Below, piece by piece: positions 53,875-62,034 of a DNA stretch of 64,000 bases. Location of the stretch: NCBI GenBank assembly GCA_016937155.1, contig JAFGWM010000032.1, positions 233,422 to 297,421 of the forward strand, read 5' to 3'. Below the pieces are notes generated by a model. The model worked only from the letters and a program-made list of their open reading frames with translations, searched no databases and was not told where the DNA came from. The stretch is from Deltaproteobacteria bacterium. Its GTDB lineage: Bacteria > Myxococcota_A > Polyangia > HGW-17. A program made the translations under genes and the position numbers. The first letter of the stretch is position 1. Each line of letters begins with the position of its first letter.

Positions 53875-54624
53875 ATGCTTGAAAATATAGAAGAAGTACT
53901 TGAAGCAATATGGATTGCAAAGGAATCTGGAAGTTCAACTATTGAAGATATAATGGAAAAATGCAGTTACAAACTGCAACCTGAAACTCTGGACGAAATG
54001 ATAGAAGACACATTGATTGTAAAGCATGGGGACAATTATGACTTTACTCATCGTGGTAAAAATATGGCTGAAATAATAATTCGCCGGCATCGTCTTACAG
54101 ATGTTCTTCTTCAATTGGTTCTCGGAATGACTGATTCCGGGAAAAGAGAAGCTGTAGCCTGTGAGGCTGAGCATATTTTGCCCCATGAAATGGTGGATAG
54201 TATATGTACACTTTTGGGCCATCCTTTATATACGGGGGATTCTCTTCCTATACCAAGAGGAAGATGCTGCATAGCAAACAGAACAGAAGCTTCTCAGGTT
54301 ATTGTTTCTCTTGGGGAGCTGTGTGAGGGTGATGAAGCAAAAATAGTTTATATCAAACCTAAGAATCACAGTGTGTTAAAAAAACTTTTTTCCTTTGGTT
54401 TGATACCTGGGATAAAAATAAGAGTAATTCAGAAGAGTCCTGCGGTTACAATTCAGTTTGATAAAACAGAGCTTGCTCTTGATGAACAGATGGTTGAAAA
54501 CATTCATGTCAGCAGAGTAGTTAATCAGGAAAATATTGAAAATATTAAAAGAAAAAAAGAGAATCAAAAGGGAAAAGGATTATTTGGAGCATGGAGGAGA
54601 AGACGCCACAAGGGTTATGACTGA
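53875..54624 (+). CDS. DtxR-family iron/manganese-dependent repressor with C-terminal FeoA-like domain
   Basis: 249 residues. N-terminal winged helix, partly degenerate (VLEAIWIAKESGSSTIEDIMEK), then the dimerisation/metal domain with RRHRLTDVLLQLVLGM and CEAEHILPHEMVDSICTLLGHP (Cys, Glu and His ligands as in DtxR), and an SH3-like FeoA domain (VSLGELCEGDEAKIVYIKPK, FGLIPGIKIRVIQKSP). A basic Lys/Arg tail closes it. FeoA domains also activate FeoB, so no free feoA is needed. GGAG precedes the ATG; 14 bp after feoB. Likely represses its own operon when iron is plentiful. Confidence 0.92.
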   Translation: MLENIEEVLEAIWIAKESGSSTIEDIMEKCSYKLQPETLDEMIEDTLIVKHGDNYDFTHRGKNMAEIIIRRHRLTDVLLQLVLGMTDSGKREAVACEAEHILPHEMVDSICTLLGHPLYTGDSLPIPRGRCCIANRTEASQVIVSLGELCEGDEAKIVYIKPKNHSVLKKLFSFGLIPGIKIRVIQKSPAVTIQFDKTELALDEQMVENIHVSRVVNQENIENIKRKKENQKGKGLFGAWRRRRHKGYD

Positions 54625-55539
54625 TGAAATTTTCCTGATTATATCTATCCATTCTTTATTATTTTCAACGATAAAATAAAGTTTTACCCCAGGGACAACT
54701 TTCAAAAATACAAAAAAATCCTTTCCGTTCTGAGTGCATCTGTATGAATTTTTTTCCCCCACAATTTTACATTTCTTAAAAAACTGACTGAAAGGAAGCT
54801 CATTTCCACGTATTGAAAGAATTATTGCATTTAGGGGGATTTTTATGGCTTTAATAACCGAAACGGATGCACTGCTATGATTTTTAACAAGTATTTTTGT
54901 TCTTTCCTTAATTGAAAAGGGCCAGTAGATTGAATAGTTATGATAATGATTAATCATTTTCCATATTTTATTTTTCTTGAAAACACTTACTCCTGCAAGA
55001 GCTGTTAATTTTCTCCAGTCAGCGCCCTTTTCCACCAGTTTTTTCCACAACCTGCAGAAATAGTTTTTAAAAGTAATCTGATTATTTCCTGAAATTTCTA
55101 AATCCATCAGAGAAATAAATCGTTTAAAGGATTCTTCATGGTATTGCATATTATAAAGCCGGCTGGCAATAGCTGCATCAATAGAATATGTTTCCACTTG
55201 AACGGGAGTGAGTAACTCAATGGAAATTTTATCAGGAATAATCAGTTTTCCATCTTTGTCTGTTTTGAAAACCCGCCCGTTTTCGTCCTTAAATACATAA
55301 TTAGGGCATTCACTGTATGCACTGAGTTCTTCATTAATGGTACCACCAATACCCTGAGTCAGAAAGGGTTTGATGCTAAAATAACTACAGTTTTTTATAG
55401 GAGGGGATTTTGTCAGGTGAACAGCAGTTGTTTGTTTATTTCTTGATTTTTTTTCGCTACACCCAGTGTAAAGAATAAAGACAGTACTGATAGTAAATGA
55501 ATACAGTGAAATTTTCTTAACTGTGTTAATTGAAACCAT
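54580..55539 (-). CDS. Lipoprotein of unknown function
   Basis: About 319 residues from the ATG at 55539 (GGAG 8 nt upstream); a longer frame to 55566 adds nine residues. Lipobox LYTGC with SEKKS behind it. The mature part has several Cys (PIKNCSYF, SECPNYVF, KKCKIVGEKNSYRCTQ) and no recognised domain. The last 45 bp overlap the 3' end of the convergent dtxR gene, an unusually long tail overlap. Confidence 0.68.
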   Translation of the reverse strand: MVSINTVKKISLYSFTISTVFILYTGCSEKKSRNKQTTAVHLTKSPPIKNCSYFSIKPFLTQGIGGTINEELSAYSECPNYVFKDENGRVFKTDKDGKLIIPDKISIELLTPVQVETYSIDAAIASRLYNMQYHEESFKRFISLMDLEISGNNQITFKNYFCRLWKKLVEKGADWRKLTALAGVSVFKKNKIWKMINHYHNYSIYWPFSIKERTKILVKNHSSASVSVIKAIKIPLNAIILSIRGNELPFSQFFKKCKIVGEKNSYRCTQNGKDFFVFLKVVPGVKLYFIVENNKEWIDIIRKISSVITLVASSPPCSK

Positions 55540-55678
55540 TGTTAATTCTCCGAATATTCTGAGCATATATACACTTGTTTGATATTCAGATCAAAAATCG
55601 TTGATTTTCAATACCTGCTGTGAAAAAAAAGAAATAATAATTTGTGCATTTTTACAATCATGTTTAAAAATATCATCC

Positions 55679-56317
55679 ATGAATCTGTCCTCTAAAGTAC
55701 AAAAGGAAATTTTTCCAGTTTTTAAACAATATTTTCACGAAACTCTTGGAAGTGTTTCTTTCCAGAGGTTTACCAGTTTGCTTCCAGTCAGAGAAAAAAT
55801 GCTTCTCAGTATGGAGCCGGAGGATAGAGAGTGGATTAATGCTATGTCATTTGCTGTGGTTATGGCAGCTACGGATATTCATATAACCACACAAATAGAA
55901 GACTTCAGTTATGAATTTGGAAGGTATTTTATTGAAGAAAACAAAATAGTATTTATGCAGGAATATTCGCCCTCTGAGAATAAGAGAAAGGATATCTGGG
56001 GTGAAAATACAGCTTCCAGAATTCTGCAGATAGCGCTGAAACTTGAAAAGTTACTTCCTTTACTGAGTCTGTGGATGGACCCAATAGTGTTAACAGTAGA
56101 TGAAAAAATTTTTGGAAATGAAATTAGAATCAATATGACGAGTCATCCAATAAAACTTCCGATTTTCTGTGATTTTATCCTCGGTGTTATTGTGGGACTT
56201 CTGGAATTGATTGGCGTTGCTGATGCTGAAATATCAGAAGAAAAATGTATGCTTACAGGGAGTACACATTGTGTTTTTCTGATTTCATGGAGTGATGTAA
56301 AATTGGATTTTATTTAA
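55679..56317 (+). CDS. V4R / haem-NO-binding-like domain protein
   Basis: 212 residues from the ATG at 55679 (MNLSSKVQ); a longer frame from 55601 adds a Cys-rich leader without a better ribosome site. A helical N-terminal half (LPVREKMLLSMEPEDREWIN, YEFGRYFIEE) and a beta half ending in EEKCMLTGSTHCVFLISW resemble the V4R/HNOB fold, in which the closing E-x-x-C...G-x-x-x-C-x-F-x-I motif is typical. Such domains bind small hydrophobic molecules or haem, and several occur in myxobacteria as sensors. No output domain is attached. Moderate family call. Confidence 0.6.
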   Translation: MNLSSKVQKEIFPVFKQYFHETLGSVSFQRFTSLLPVREKMLLSMEPEDREWINAMSFAVVMAATDIHITTQIEDFSYEFGRYFIEENKIVFMQEYSPSENKRKDIWGENTASRILQIALKLEKLLPLLSLWMDPIVLTVDEKIFGNEIRINMTSHPIKLPIFCDFILGVIVGLLELIGVADAEISEEKCMLTGSTHCVFLISWSDVKLDFI

Positions 56318-56364
56318 TTTTCAATTCCGGTATCTGTTAAAAAAATTATCACCGGCGGGATACT

Positions 56365-57369
56365 ATGAAGTTAAAAATTCTTGATCGTGGCTATGTTTCT
56401 GAAACCGATTCTCTGATTCCGGGAAATATTGTTAGAAATAATAAAATATTCGTGAGTTTGAACACTGATGGGGATATTTCAAGTGGCCAGAGACTAAGAC
56501 TTATGGTTTCCAGAATTGACAGTATGAAATTTGAAGAAATAGAACTGAATTTTAGTAGTGTTTTCCACAATGGCGGACTTGAAGCAGGCTGTTCAATAAG
56601 TGAAGGCGATGAAAATCGCATTTTTTTACCATATTCTGATGCTCATTATATCAATAGGGAAAAAACTCTGGATAGAAAAGCTCTTGTGTTCTGTCCCTGG
56701 AGTGATGATGAAGGAAAGACATGGAATTCTTCAAAAGCACTTGATGTAGAAAATTATGAAGCGTTTGCTTATGGGAAAATTCTTAAAACAGGTAATAAGC
56801 TTAAAATGCCCATATGGGGGAGTAAATATCAGGGAGGTAAATGGGAATCGGGGTATCTTCAGAGCTATGATAATGGACAGACCTGGTGTGATTACAGAAC
56901 AATATGTAAAATGTGCAATGAGACAGTGATAGAAAATTACAGAGGTGGAATTGTTGCTCTCATCAGAGGTTATGGGATCTGGTATAGTGGACATGAAGAA
57001 GTGAGTATTAAATCTGAACACGATCCAAAACCACTTCATATGATAGTTGATTCAGGTGATGGTATATCTGTTCCTCCTACGTTTTCCGGCATAAGAGGCA
57101 CAGCTCCTTCACTTTACAGGGTCTCTGATAGTATCCTGCTTTCCGGATCAAGAAGTATCAGACCGGGAGGTGGGTGTGTACTCAGCGTATTTAGTGAGGA
57201 CACTGAAAAATTCTCAGAAATTCTTGAATTGAAAGTTCCAACGGGAGAGTGGAGATATGGAGGATATCCAGTGATATCTTCAATTGACAAATCAACACTG
57301 TTTGTGACTTTTCATCACATGCATGAAAACAGATGGTGTTGTTCGTGGAATATAGTTGAAATTTCATAG
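56365..57369 (+). CDS. Sialidase-like (Asp-box) beta-propeller protein
   Basis: 334 residues with no signal peptide. Two Asp-box motifs, SDDEGKTW (near 113) and SYDNGQTW (near 170), in a chain of short beta segments, as in bacterial sialidase/BNR-type propellers. The first strand region has IVRNNKIFVSLNTDGD, where an Arg-rich triad would be expected in true sialidases, and it is not obvious. GGCGGGA precedes the ATG. Probably a cytoplasmic glycosidase-like or sugar-binding protein. Confidence 0.7.
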   Translation: MKLKILDRGYVSETDSLIPGNIVRNNKIFVSLNTDGDISSGQRLRLMVSRIDSMKFEEIELNFSSVFHNGGLEAGCSISEGDENRIFLPYSDAHYINREKTLDRKALVFCPWSDDEGKTWNSSKALDVENYEAFAYGKILKTGNKLKMPIWGSKYQGGKWESGYLQSYDNGQTWCDYRTICKMCNETVIENYRGGIVALIRGYGIWYSGHEEVSIKSEHDPKPLHMIVDSGDGISVPPTFSGIRGTAPSLYRVSDSILLSGSRSIRPGGGCVLSVFSEDTEKFSEILELKVPTGEWRYGGYPVISSIDKSTLFVTFHHMHENRWCCSWNIVEIS

Positions 57370-57479
57370 ACGTTAATTATGAGTTAAGAGAAAAATATTC
57401 CATTTGTCCCCATGAAATAGTAATTTCATTTTTTTTCCTGAATGTTATATTGTGTCACCTGAATGTAAGGAGATGGAAT

Positions 57480-59423
57480 ATGAACAATATAAAAAAATTT
57501 ACTGCCTATGCATCCACGCTGGCGATACTTGCAGGTTGTACATCGTCTGTGAAAACAAATACCGATACCACAGAAAAAAAAGAAAAACCTGTTGAATATA
57601 TGAAGGAAAATGCAAAAGAAACTGGAAAGAATGAAGTACTGGTTTTTGCATTGAAAGATGGAAAAACTACGGGTGTTCCAGGAAAACTGAACGTTGAAGT
57701 AAAGAAAATTACTACTGGTGAATTTGTGATCACATCTGGTGGTAAAACAATACCTGGAGCGATGAAATCAAGTATTACAGTTGCTGCTTTCAATGGAGCG
57801 CTTGCTTCAGGTAAAGATCTCAATGGATTTGAAATAATTGTTTCCGGAGACATGGACAGGGCGGCATTTCCAAGTCAGGCTGGAATAGGGGCAATGATAA
57901 TGGCCGGTATGACTGGTGAAAAAGTTAAACCGGAATCTGCGATAATCGGAACAGTGAATCCTGATGGTACCATTGGACCGGTTGATGATCTCCCCGGAAT
58001 TCTGGGTGCTGCAATAAGTGCCGGTAAAAAAGAAATAGGTTATTGCGCCGGTCAGTCAAGAGCATGGTCACCTTCAAAGAATGAATTTGTTGATATTGAA
58101 GAATTTGCAAAATCATCAGGTGTGAAGGTTATTAAGGTTTCCAATATTTATGATGCGTTTAAAGTTTTAACAGGAAGTGCAATAAAACTTCCTGCTGAGA
58201 TAACTCCGGATGAAATGAAACTTTCAAGAGAACTTTCCGGGCAATTAAGCGGAATGAGTTCAAACTGGAAAAAGGTTTATTCAGGATATATTAAAAAATA
58301 TAGTAAACTTAGAAATAAGGCTGATAAAAAAACCAAGTCTTGGAATGATGTTGCAACTAGGTACATGAAAGCATCAGATGAACTGGCAAAAAAAGGTGAG
58401 ATTGCTCCGTCATATGATTACGCACAGAGAGGTGGCGGTTTTGCGTACACCTCATTCTGGTCGAGAAAATTTGATAAGTATTCAAAATCCAAAAGTCTTA
58501 AGGGAATGCTGAAGATCACGGATGAATTCAAAACGGTATCCAAAGCTGTAATTGAAACAAAAGAAAACTTTAAAAAGATAAAACCAGAAAATCTGGGTGA
58601 TCTTTTTGCACTTATGAGTGCATACGGACAGCTTGCTTCAGGAAGTGCTTATGCATATGAGGGAGATGGATTTCTTAAATTGACTCAGGAAAAAATTAAT
58701 TTCCTTCTTTCCAAAAAATTAAGTCCCTCAATGGATGGCGATCGACTGGGAAAAATTCTGGAAAAAACATTACTTAAGTTTTCAATGGCGGATCTTAAAA
58801 CTAATAAAGCTAAGGATTTTAGTAAGTTTGTTGGGTTGAAGGGTGGAAAATTTGTTATTCAACTTGATAAATTTAAAAAGATCAATTTTCTTCTCAAACA
58901 GGTGAGTTATAATCATTTCGAATATGCGAAGGACCTTCTGGTTTCACAGGTTGCAAAGAAATCAGGAAAAACTGTGGAAGAAACCGAAAAAGAACTTGCC
59001 TCAAGTTCAAACAATTATATTCAGGCTTCCACAATTCTGAATCTTATGAAAAATGAGAAGTCTACAGGAGATTTTGATCAACTTCTAAGTGAAATCGCTT
59101 CATACAGCAGTGTATATTTCAATACAAGTATGCTTTTATTGAAAAATCATATACTTGATATTCGTAAATCAGAATCCGGAAAAGTGGAAAGTGTAAAAAG
59201 GAGAGAATATCTTTCAAAACTGATTGAAGCAGCTGAGAAAAATGTAAGGGTTCAGGCTGCTCTGGCCAAAAAATATTCCGGTACAATTCCTGCCAGTGCT
59301 ATATTCAACTACAATATTGCAATGAATATGAAAGACCGGGAGTTCGGGCTTCAGATTAAGGCTCTGGAAATGTTCTGGAAGGCATCAATCGACTGTCAAC
59401 TTTCCATCCTCATTGCAAACTGA
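57480..59423 (+). CDS. Lipoprotein with Lon (S16)-like domain lacking catalytic residues
   Basis: 647 residues from the ATG at 57480 (AAGGAG upstream). Lipobox ILAGC, TSS behind it. Residues about 75-230 match the Lon protease (S16) fold: SSITVAAFNGALASG, then FPSQAGIGAMIMAGMTGEKV, AIIGTVNPDGTIGPVDD and AGKKEIGYC. In Lon the catalytic Ser lies in G-P-S-A-G and the Lys in G-G-L-K-E-K. Here the loop reads P-S-Q-A-G (Ser 132 one place off, Gln in the aligned slot) and D-D-L-P-G (Pro for Lys). Proteolysis is doubtful. The long C-terminal part (about 250-647) is helical, Lys-rich, and unrecognised. Confidence 0.8.
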   Translation: MNNIKKFTAYASTLAILAGCTSSVKTNTDTTEKKEKPVEYMKENAKETGKNEVLVFALKDGKTTGVPGKLNVEVKKITTGEFVITSGGKTIPGAMKSSITVAAFNGALASGKDLNGFEIIVSGDMDRAAFPSQAGIGAMIMAGMTGEKVKPESAIIGTVNPDGTIGPVDDLPGILGAAISAGKKEIGYCAGQSRAWSPSKNEFVDIEEFAKSSGVKVIKVSNIYDAFKVLTGSAIKLPAEITPDEMKLSRELSGQLSGMSSNWKKVYSGYIKKYSKLRNKADKKTKSWNDVATRYMKASDELAKKGEIAPSYDYAQRGGGFAYTSFWSRKFDKYSKSKSLKGMLKITDEFKTVSKAVIETKENFKKIKPENLGDLFALMSAYGQLASGSAYAYEGDGFLKLTQEKINFLLSKKLSPSMDGDRLGKILEKTLLKFSMADLKTNKAKDFSKFVGLKGGKFVIQLDKFKKINFLLKQVSYNHFEYAKDLLVSQVAKKSGKTVEETEKELASSSNNYIQASTILNLMKNEKSTGDFDQLLSEIASYSSVYFNTSMLLLKNHILDIRKSESGKVESVKRREYLSKLIEAAEKNVRVQAALAKKYSGTIPASAIFNYNIAMNMKDREFGLQIKALEMFWKASIDCQLSILIAN

Positions 59424-59452
59424 GAAAATTTTTAATTAAAAATATTTCAAAA

Positions 59453-59478
59453 GGAACTATTTTTTCCATCAGGGGGTC
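59453..59478 (+). promoter_or_regulatory. Candidate ECF-sigma promoter of the Spy-like/sigma operon
   Basis: GGAACT (59453-59458) and GGTC (59475-59478) are 17 bp apart when counted from GGAAC, which fits the GGAAC / GTC layout of ECF-sigma promoters. It lies about 35 bp before the start of the first gene, as expected for self-activation. Confidence 0.45.
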
Positions 59479-59512
59479 AAAAGAAATATTCTTTTATTCT
59501 GGAGTATAAGTC

Positions 59513-59980
59513 ATGAAAAACTTTATTTTTATTCTTTTATTTTTTATACCACTGAACACATATGGACAGATGCCCCATTCCATGGGTTATGGAAGACACT
59601 CAATGAAACATCGGGGTCAGGGAACCAGGTTTTTTATCAGGCATCTTGAGCAGGCAGCAAAGGGTTTGAATCTTTCAAAAACACAAATTAAAAAGATTCA
59701 GGCTCTCAATTTAAATTTTGAGAAAAAAGAAATTCAGGTTTTAAAGAATATGGAAATCATGAAACTGGATCTCAAAAAACTTCTTTTGGAAAAAAATGTG
59801 GATCTTAAAAAAGTCAGAGCCCAATTGGTGAAACTATCAATGCAGCATGTCGAAAAGAGAATGCTTGGAATAGAACACAGAATAAATGTTGAAAAAATCC
59901 TTACAGGTGATCAAAAAATGAAGTTAAAGTTATTCTTTAACAGCAGAAGACATAGACATGGTCACTCAATGCGTCCATAA
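59513..59980 (+). CDS. Spy/CpxP-like periplasmic protein rich in Met and His
   Basis: 155 residues. Signal peptide about 1-19 (NTYG before QMPH). The N-terminus of the mature chain (MPHSMGYGRHSMKHRG) and the tail (RRHRHGHSMRP) are Met/His-rich and could bind metal. The core is helical with the LTxxQ-type motif LNLSKTQIKKIQALN and a late LTGDQKMKLKLFF, as in Spy/CpxP/ZraP/CnrX. GGAG precedes the ATG. An ECF sigma gene follows 11 bp later, so it is likely the stress or metal sensor of this module. Confidence 0.85.
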   Translation: MKNFIFILLFFIPLNTYGQMPHSMGYGRHSMKHRGQGTRFFIRHLEQAAKGLNLSKTQIKKIQALNLNFEKKEIQVLKNMEIMKLDLKKLLLEKNVDLKKVRAQLVKLSMQHVEKRMLGIEHRINVEKILTGDQKMKLKLFFNSRRHRHGHSMRP

Positions 59981-59991
59981 GGATTCAGAAA

Positions 59992-60483
59992 ATGTGGAAA
60001 ATTGCAACAGAAAGTGAATTCGAAGAAATTGTTCACAGTACAAAAAATATAGTATTGAGTGCTATTTCAAGAAACTTGCATCCTTCCCTTTATAGATGCA
60101 TTGATGATGTTGTTCAGGAAACCTATCTGCGAGCCTATAAGAGTCTTGTTAAAGGAAAGTTTCGTGGAGACAGTACTCTGGAAACATGGATTTATACAAT
60201 CGCCCGAAATGAGTCACTAAGGATGAACAGTAAAAACCGCCGGATTTATCTTCCGGATTTTGAAATGGAAGCCGGGGTAGCTTTTGAATATGAAAGTATT
60301 GGTCTGGAAAAAGCAATGGACAAAATTCCAGATAAATACAGAGAAGTTTTATTACTGAGAATGGAAGGATTTTCAGAAGAGGAAATTTCCTCCAGACTGG
60401 AAATCAGTACAGGAACTGTTAAATCAAGAGCATTCAGAGGTCGTGAAATGCTTGGTAAAATACTGGGAGTGGAACAATTATGA
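59992..60483 (+). CDS. ECF-family sigma factor
   Basis: 163 residues, sigma-70 regions 2 and 4 only. Region 2: DDVVQETYLRAYKSLVKGKFRGDSTLETWIYTIARN; region 4: KIPDKYREVLLLRMEGFSEEEISSRLEISTGTVKSRAFRGREML. It directs RNA polymerase to envelope-stress promoters. It overlaps the next gene by 4 bp (ATGA), as sigma/anti-sigma pairs do, and a candidate GGAAC/GTC promoter lies before the operon. Confidence 0.95.
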   Translation: MWKIATESEFEEIVHSTKNIVLSAISRNLHPSLYRCIDDVVQETYLRAYKSLVKGKFRGDSTLETWIYTIARNESLRMNSKNRRIYLPDFEMEAGVAFEYESIGLEKAMDKIPDKYREVLLLRMEGFSEEEISSRLEISTGTVKSRAFRGREMLGKILGVEQL

Positions 60484-60857
60484 ATAAAGACTATGAAAAA
60501 TTCCAGGAAGCGCTGCAACAGAGGGAAATTTCGTTTGACTGGGACAGTAAAGTTGCATCAAAAGTAATAAAGGTAAAAAAGAGACAGAGAACCGTAGTTG
60601 TAGCTGGAACTTTCGCTGGTCTTGTTTTGTTTACAGCAAGCGCATTGTTTTTCAGTGATTCAGTTTTGAGGAAAAACAGTGCAGAAATTACTGAAATCCC
60701 GAGAATGGAAATTGCGTCCATAGAAGGGGTTTTTTCCAGGACATCCGAATATCTGAATCCCGTCATTGGTGGAGTTGAGTTTAGCACCGATGATGAATTG
60801 CTATTCACTGATGATGGAGTTGACGATTTGATTTCAGATACTCTGGCACAAAGATAA
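60480..60857 (+). CDS. Probable anti-sigma factor (membrane)
   Basis: 125 residues. A short cytoplasmic N-terminus (about 1-38, the part that would hold the sigma factor), one membrane segment (about 40-57, VVVAGTFAGLVLFTASALFF), and a periplasmic acidic tail. No zinc-type H-x3-C-x2-C motif. Assigned as anti-sigma by its position (ATGA overlap with the sigma gene) and topology; this resembles CnrY-type short anti-sigmas paired with a CnrX-like sensor. The sequence itself is not distinctive. Confidence 0.72.
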   Translation: MNKDYEKFQEALQQREISFDWDSKVASKVIKVKKRQRTVVVAGTFAGLVLFTASALFFSDSVLRKNSAEITEIPRMEIASIEGVFSRTSEYLNPVIGGVEFSTDDELLFTDDGVDDLISDTLAQR

Positions 60858-60899
60858 ATACTGCTTTATTTTTATTCATTCCCGAATTATAAGATTTCA

Positions 60900-62024
60900 A
60901 TGGGGTTCAGCGATATTACTTATCATTACAATCTATTGAGAGATAGCATCAGGATGGATGCATATTACAGGGCACTGGAAAAAACAATAAAGCCTGGTAT
61001 GCGAGTTCTTGATGCAGGTAGTGGGACAGGAATTCTTGGATTGATGGCGCTGAAGCTGGGTGCTCAAAGTGTCACATGTGTAGATGTTTCTTCAATTGTT
61101 AATGTATCGGAAAATTTTTTAAAGAAAAATGCTGAACCTGGCTCTTACAGAATCATTCAAAAAGAATTAAGAGAAATAAAAGGAATGGAGTTCGATGTGG
61201 TTGTGGGTGAGCTATTATCACATTTTGGATTCGAAGAAGATTCTGCCGGGATTTATTCGAGTCTTAAAAAGAATTTAGCAGGAAAACCTGTTTTTATACC
61301 TTCCGGTTTAGAATTATATTGTAATATTGCAAATATCAGCAGATTTACTGATGATTCTCTTTATAAAAGCACAACAATTGACTATACGGAGATTATAAAA
61401 GAATACTGTCAGTTTCCAGAATATATAAAATCTTCTGAGTTTCGTAATATAGCCGATGACCAGTTACTTTATTCATCCCCTCTGACAGAGTTTTCTCTTC
61501 CTTCAGTATTGAGGTGTTCTATTGAATTGCCGGAAAATACCTGTTTTAATGCGATAACCACCTTTTTTCGTGCACAACTTGCAAAAGATGTTTTTATTAC
61601 AAATTCTCCTGATTTTAACGAAACCCACTGGATGAATATTGTCTTTCCTGTTTTTCCTGCCATGATTTCCGGTGGAAGAATTGAAGTAGAACTTTATCCT
61701 AGAAGCATTGGAATGAAAAATATTTGGGCCTGGAAAGTTACAACTGGCGATCAGGTGTGTTATGCGGATTCTTTAAGCCAGTCACAAAATTCCATAGATG
61801 AAATTCTGGCTAGCTGCAACTTGATAAGGACAGAGCCTGATATATCATATTCTGGTGATATTCTGTTGAGTATACTGGATGCATTGGGTGTTGAAAATCC
61901 ATCAACTGATATTGATGTACTTGTGACAAATATTATGAATAAAAGGCCTGATTTTTTCTCCTCAAAAGAACATGCTTCTGATTATATAACAAGTATTTTG
62001 GCTGCTCTTAACAGTATTGTCTGA
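60900..62024 (+). CDS. Protein arginine methyltransferase (PRMT)-like protein
   Basis: 374 residues. PRMT landmarks occur in order: HYNLLRDSIRMDAYYRAL (as H-x-x-M-L-x-D-x-x-R-x-x-x-Y-x-x-A), SAM motif VLDAGSGTGILGLMALKLGA (37-56), acidic motif II VTCVDVSS, the double-Glu loop with E104 and E113 nine residues apart (GELLSHFGFEED), and the THW loop at T242-H243-W244 (ETHWMNIVFPVF) in the C-terminal beta part. These are the catalytic and substrate-binding parts of type I/II PRMTs. PRMTs are mainly eukaryotic, but some bacterial relatives exist. Substrate unknown. No clear ribosome site. Confidence 0.8.
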   Translation: MGFSDITYHYNLLRDSIRMDAYYRALEKTIKPGMRVLDAGSGTGILGLMALKLGAQSVTCVDVSSIVNVSENFLKKNAEPGSYRIIQKELREIKGMEFDVVVGELLSHFGFEEDSAGIYSSLKKNLAGKPVFIPSGLELYCNIANISRFTDDSLYKSTTIDYTEIIKEYCQFPEYIKSSEFRNIADDQLLYSSPLTEFSLPSVLRCSIELPENTCFNAITTFFRAQLAKDVFITNSPDFNETHWMNIVFPVFPAMISGGRIEVELYPRSIGMKNIWAWKVTTGDQVCYADSLSQSQNSIDEILASCNLIRTEPDISYSGDILLSILDALGVENPSTDIDVLVTNIMNKRPDFFSSKEHASDYITSILAALNSIV

Positions 62025-62034
62025 AAATGCAGTG

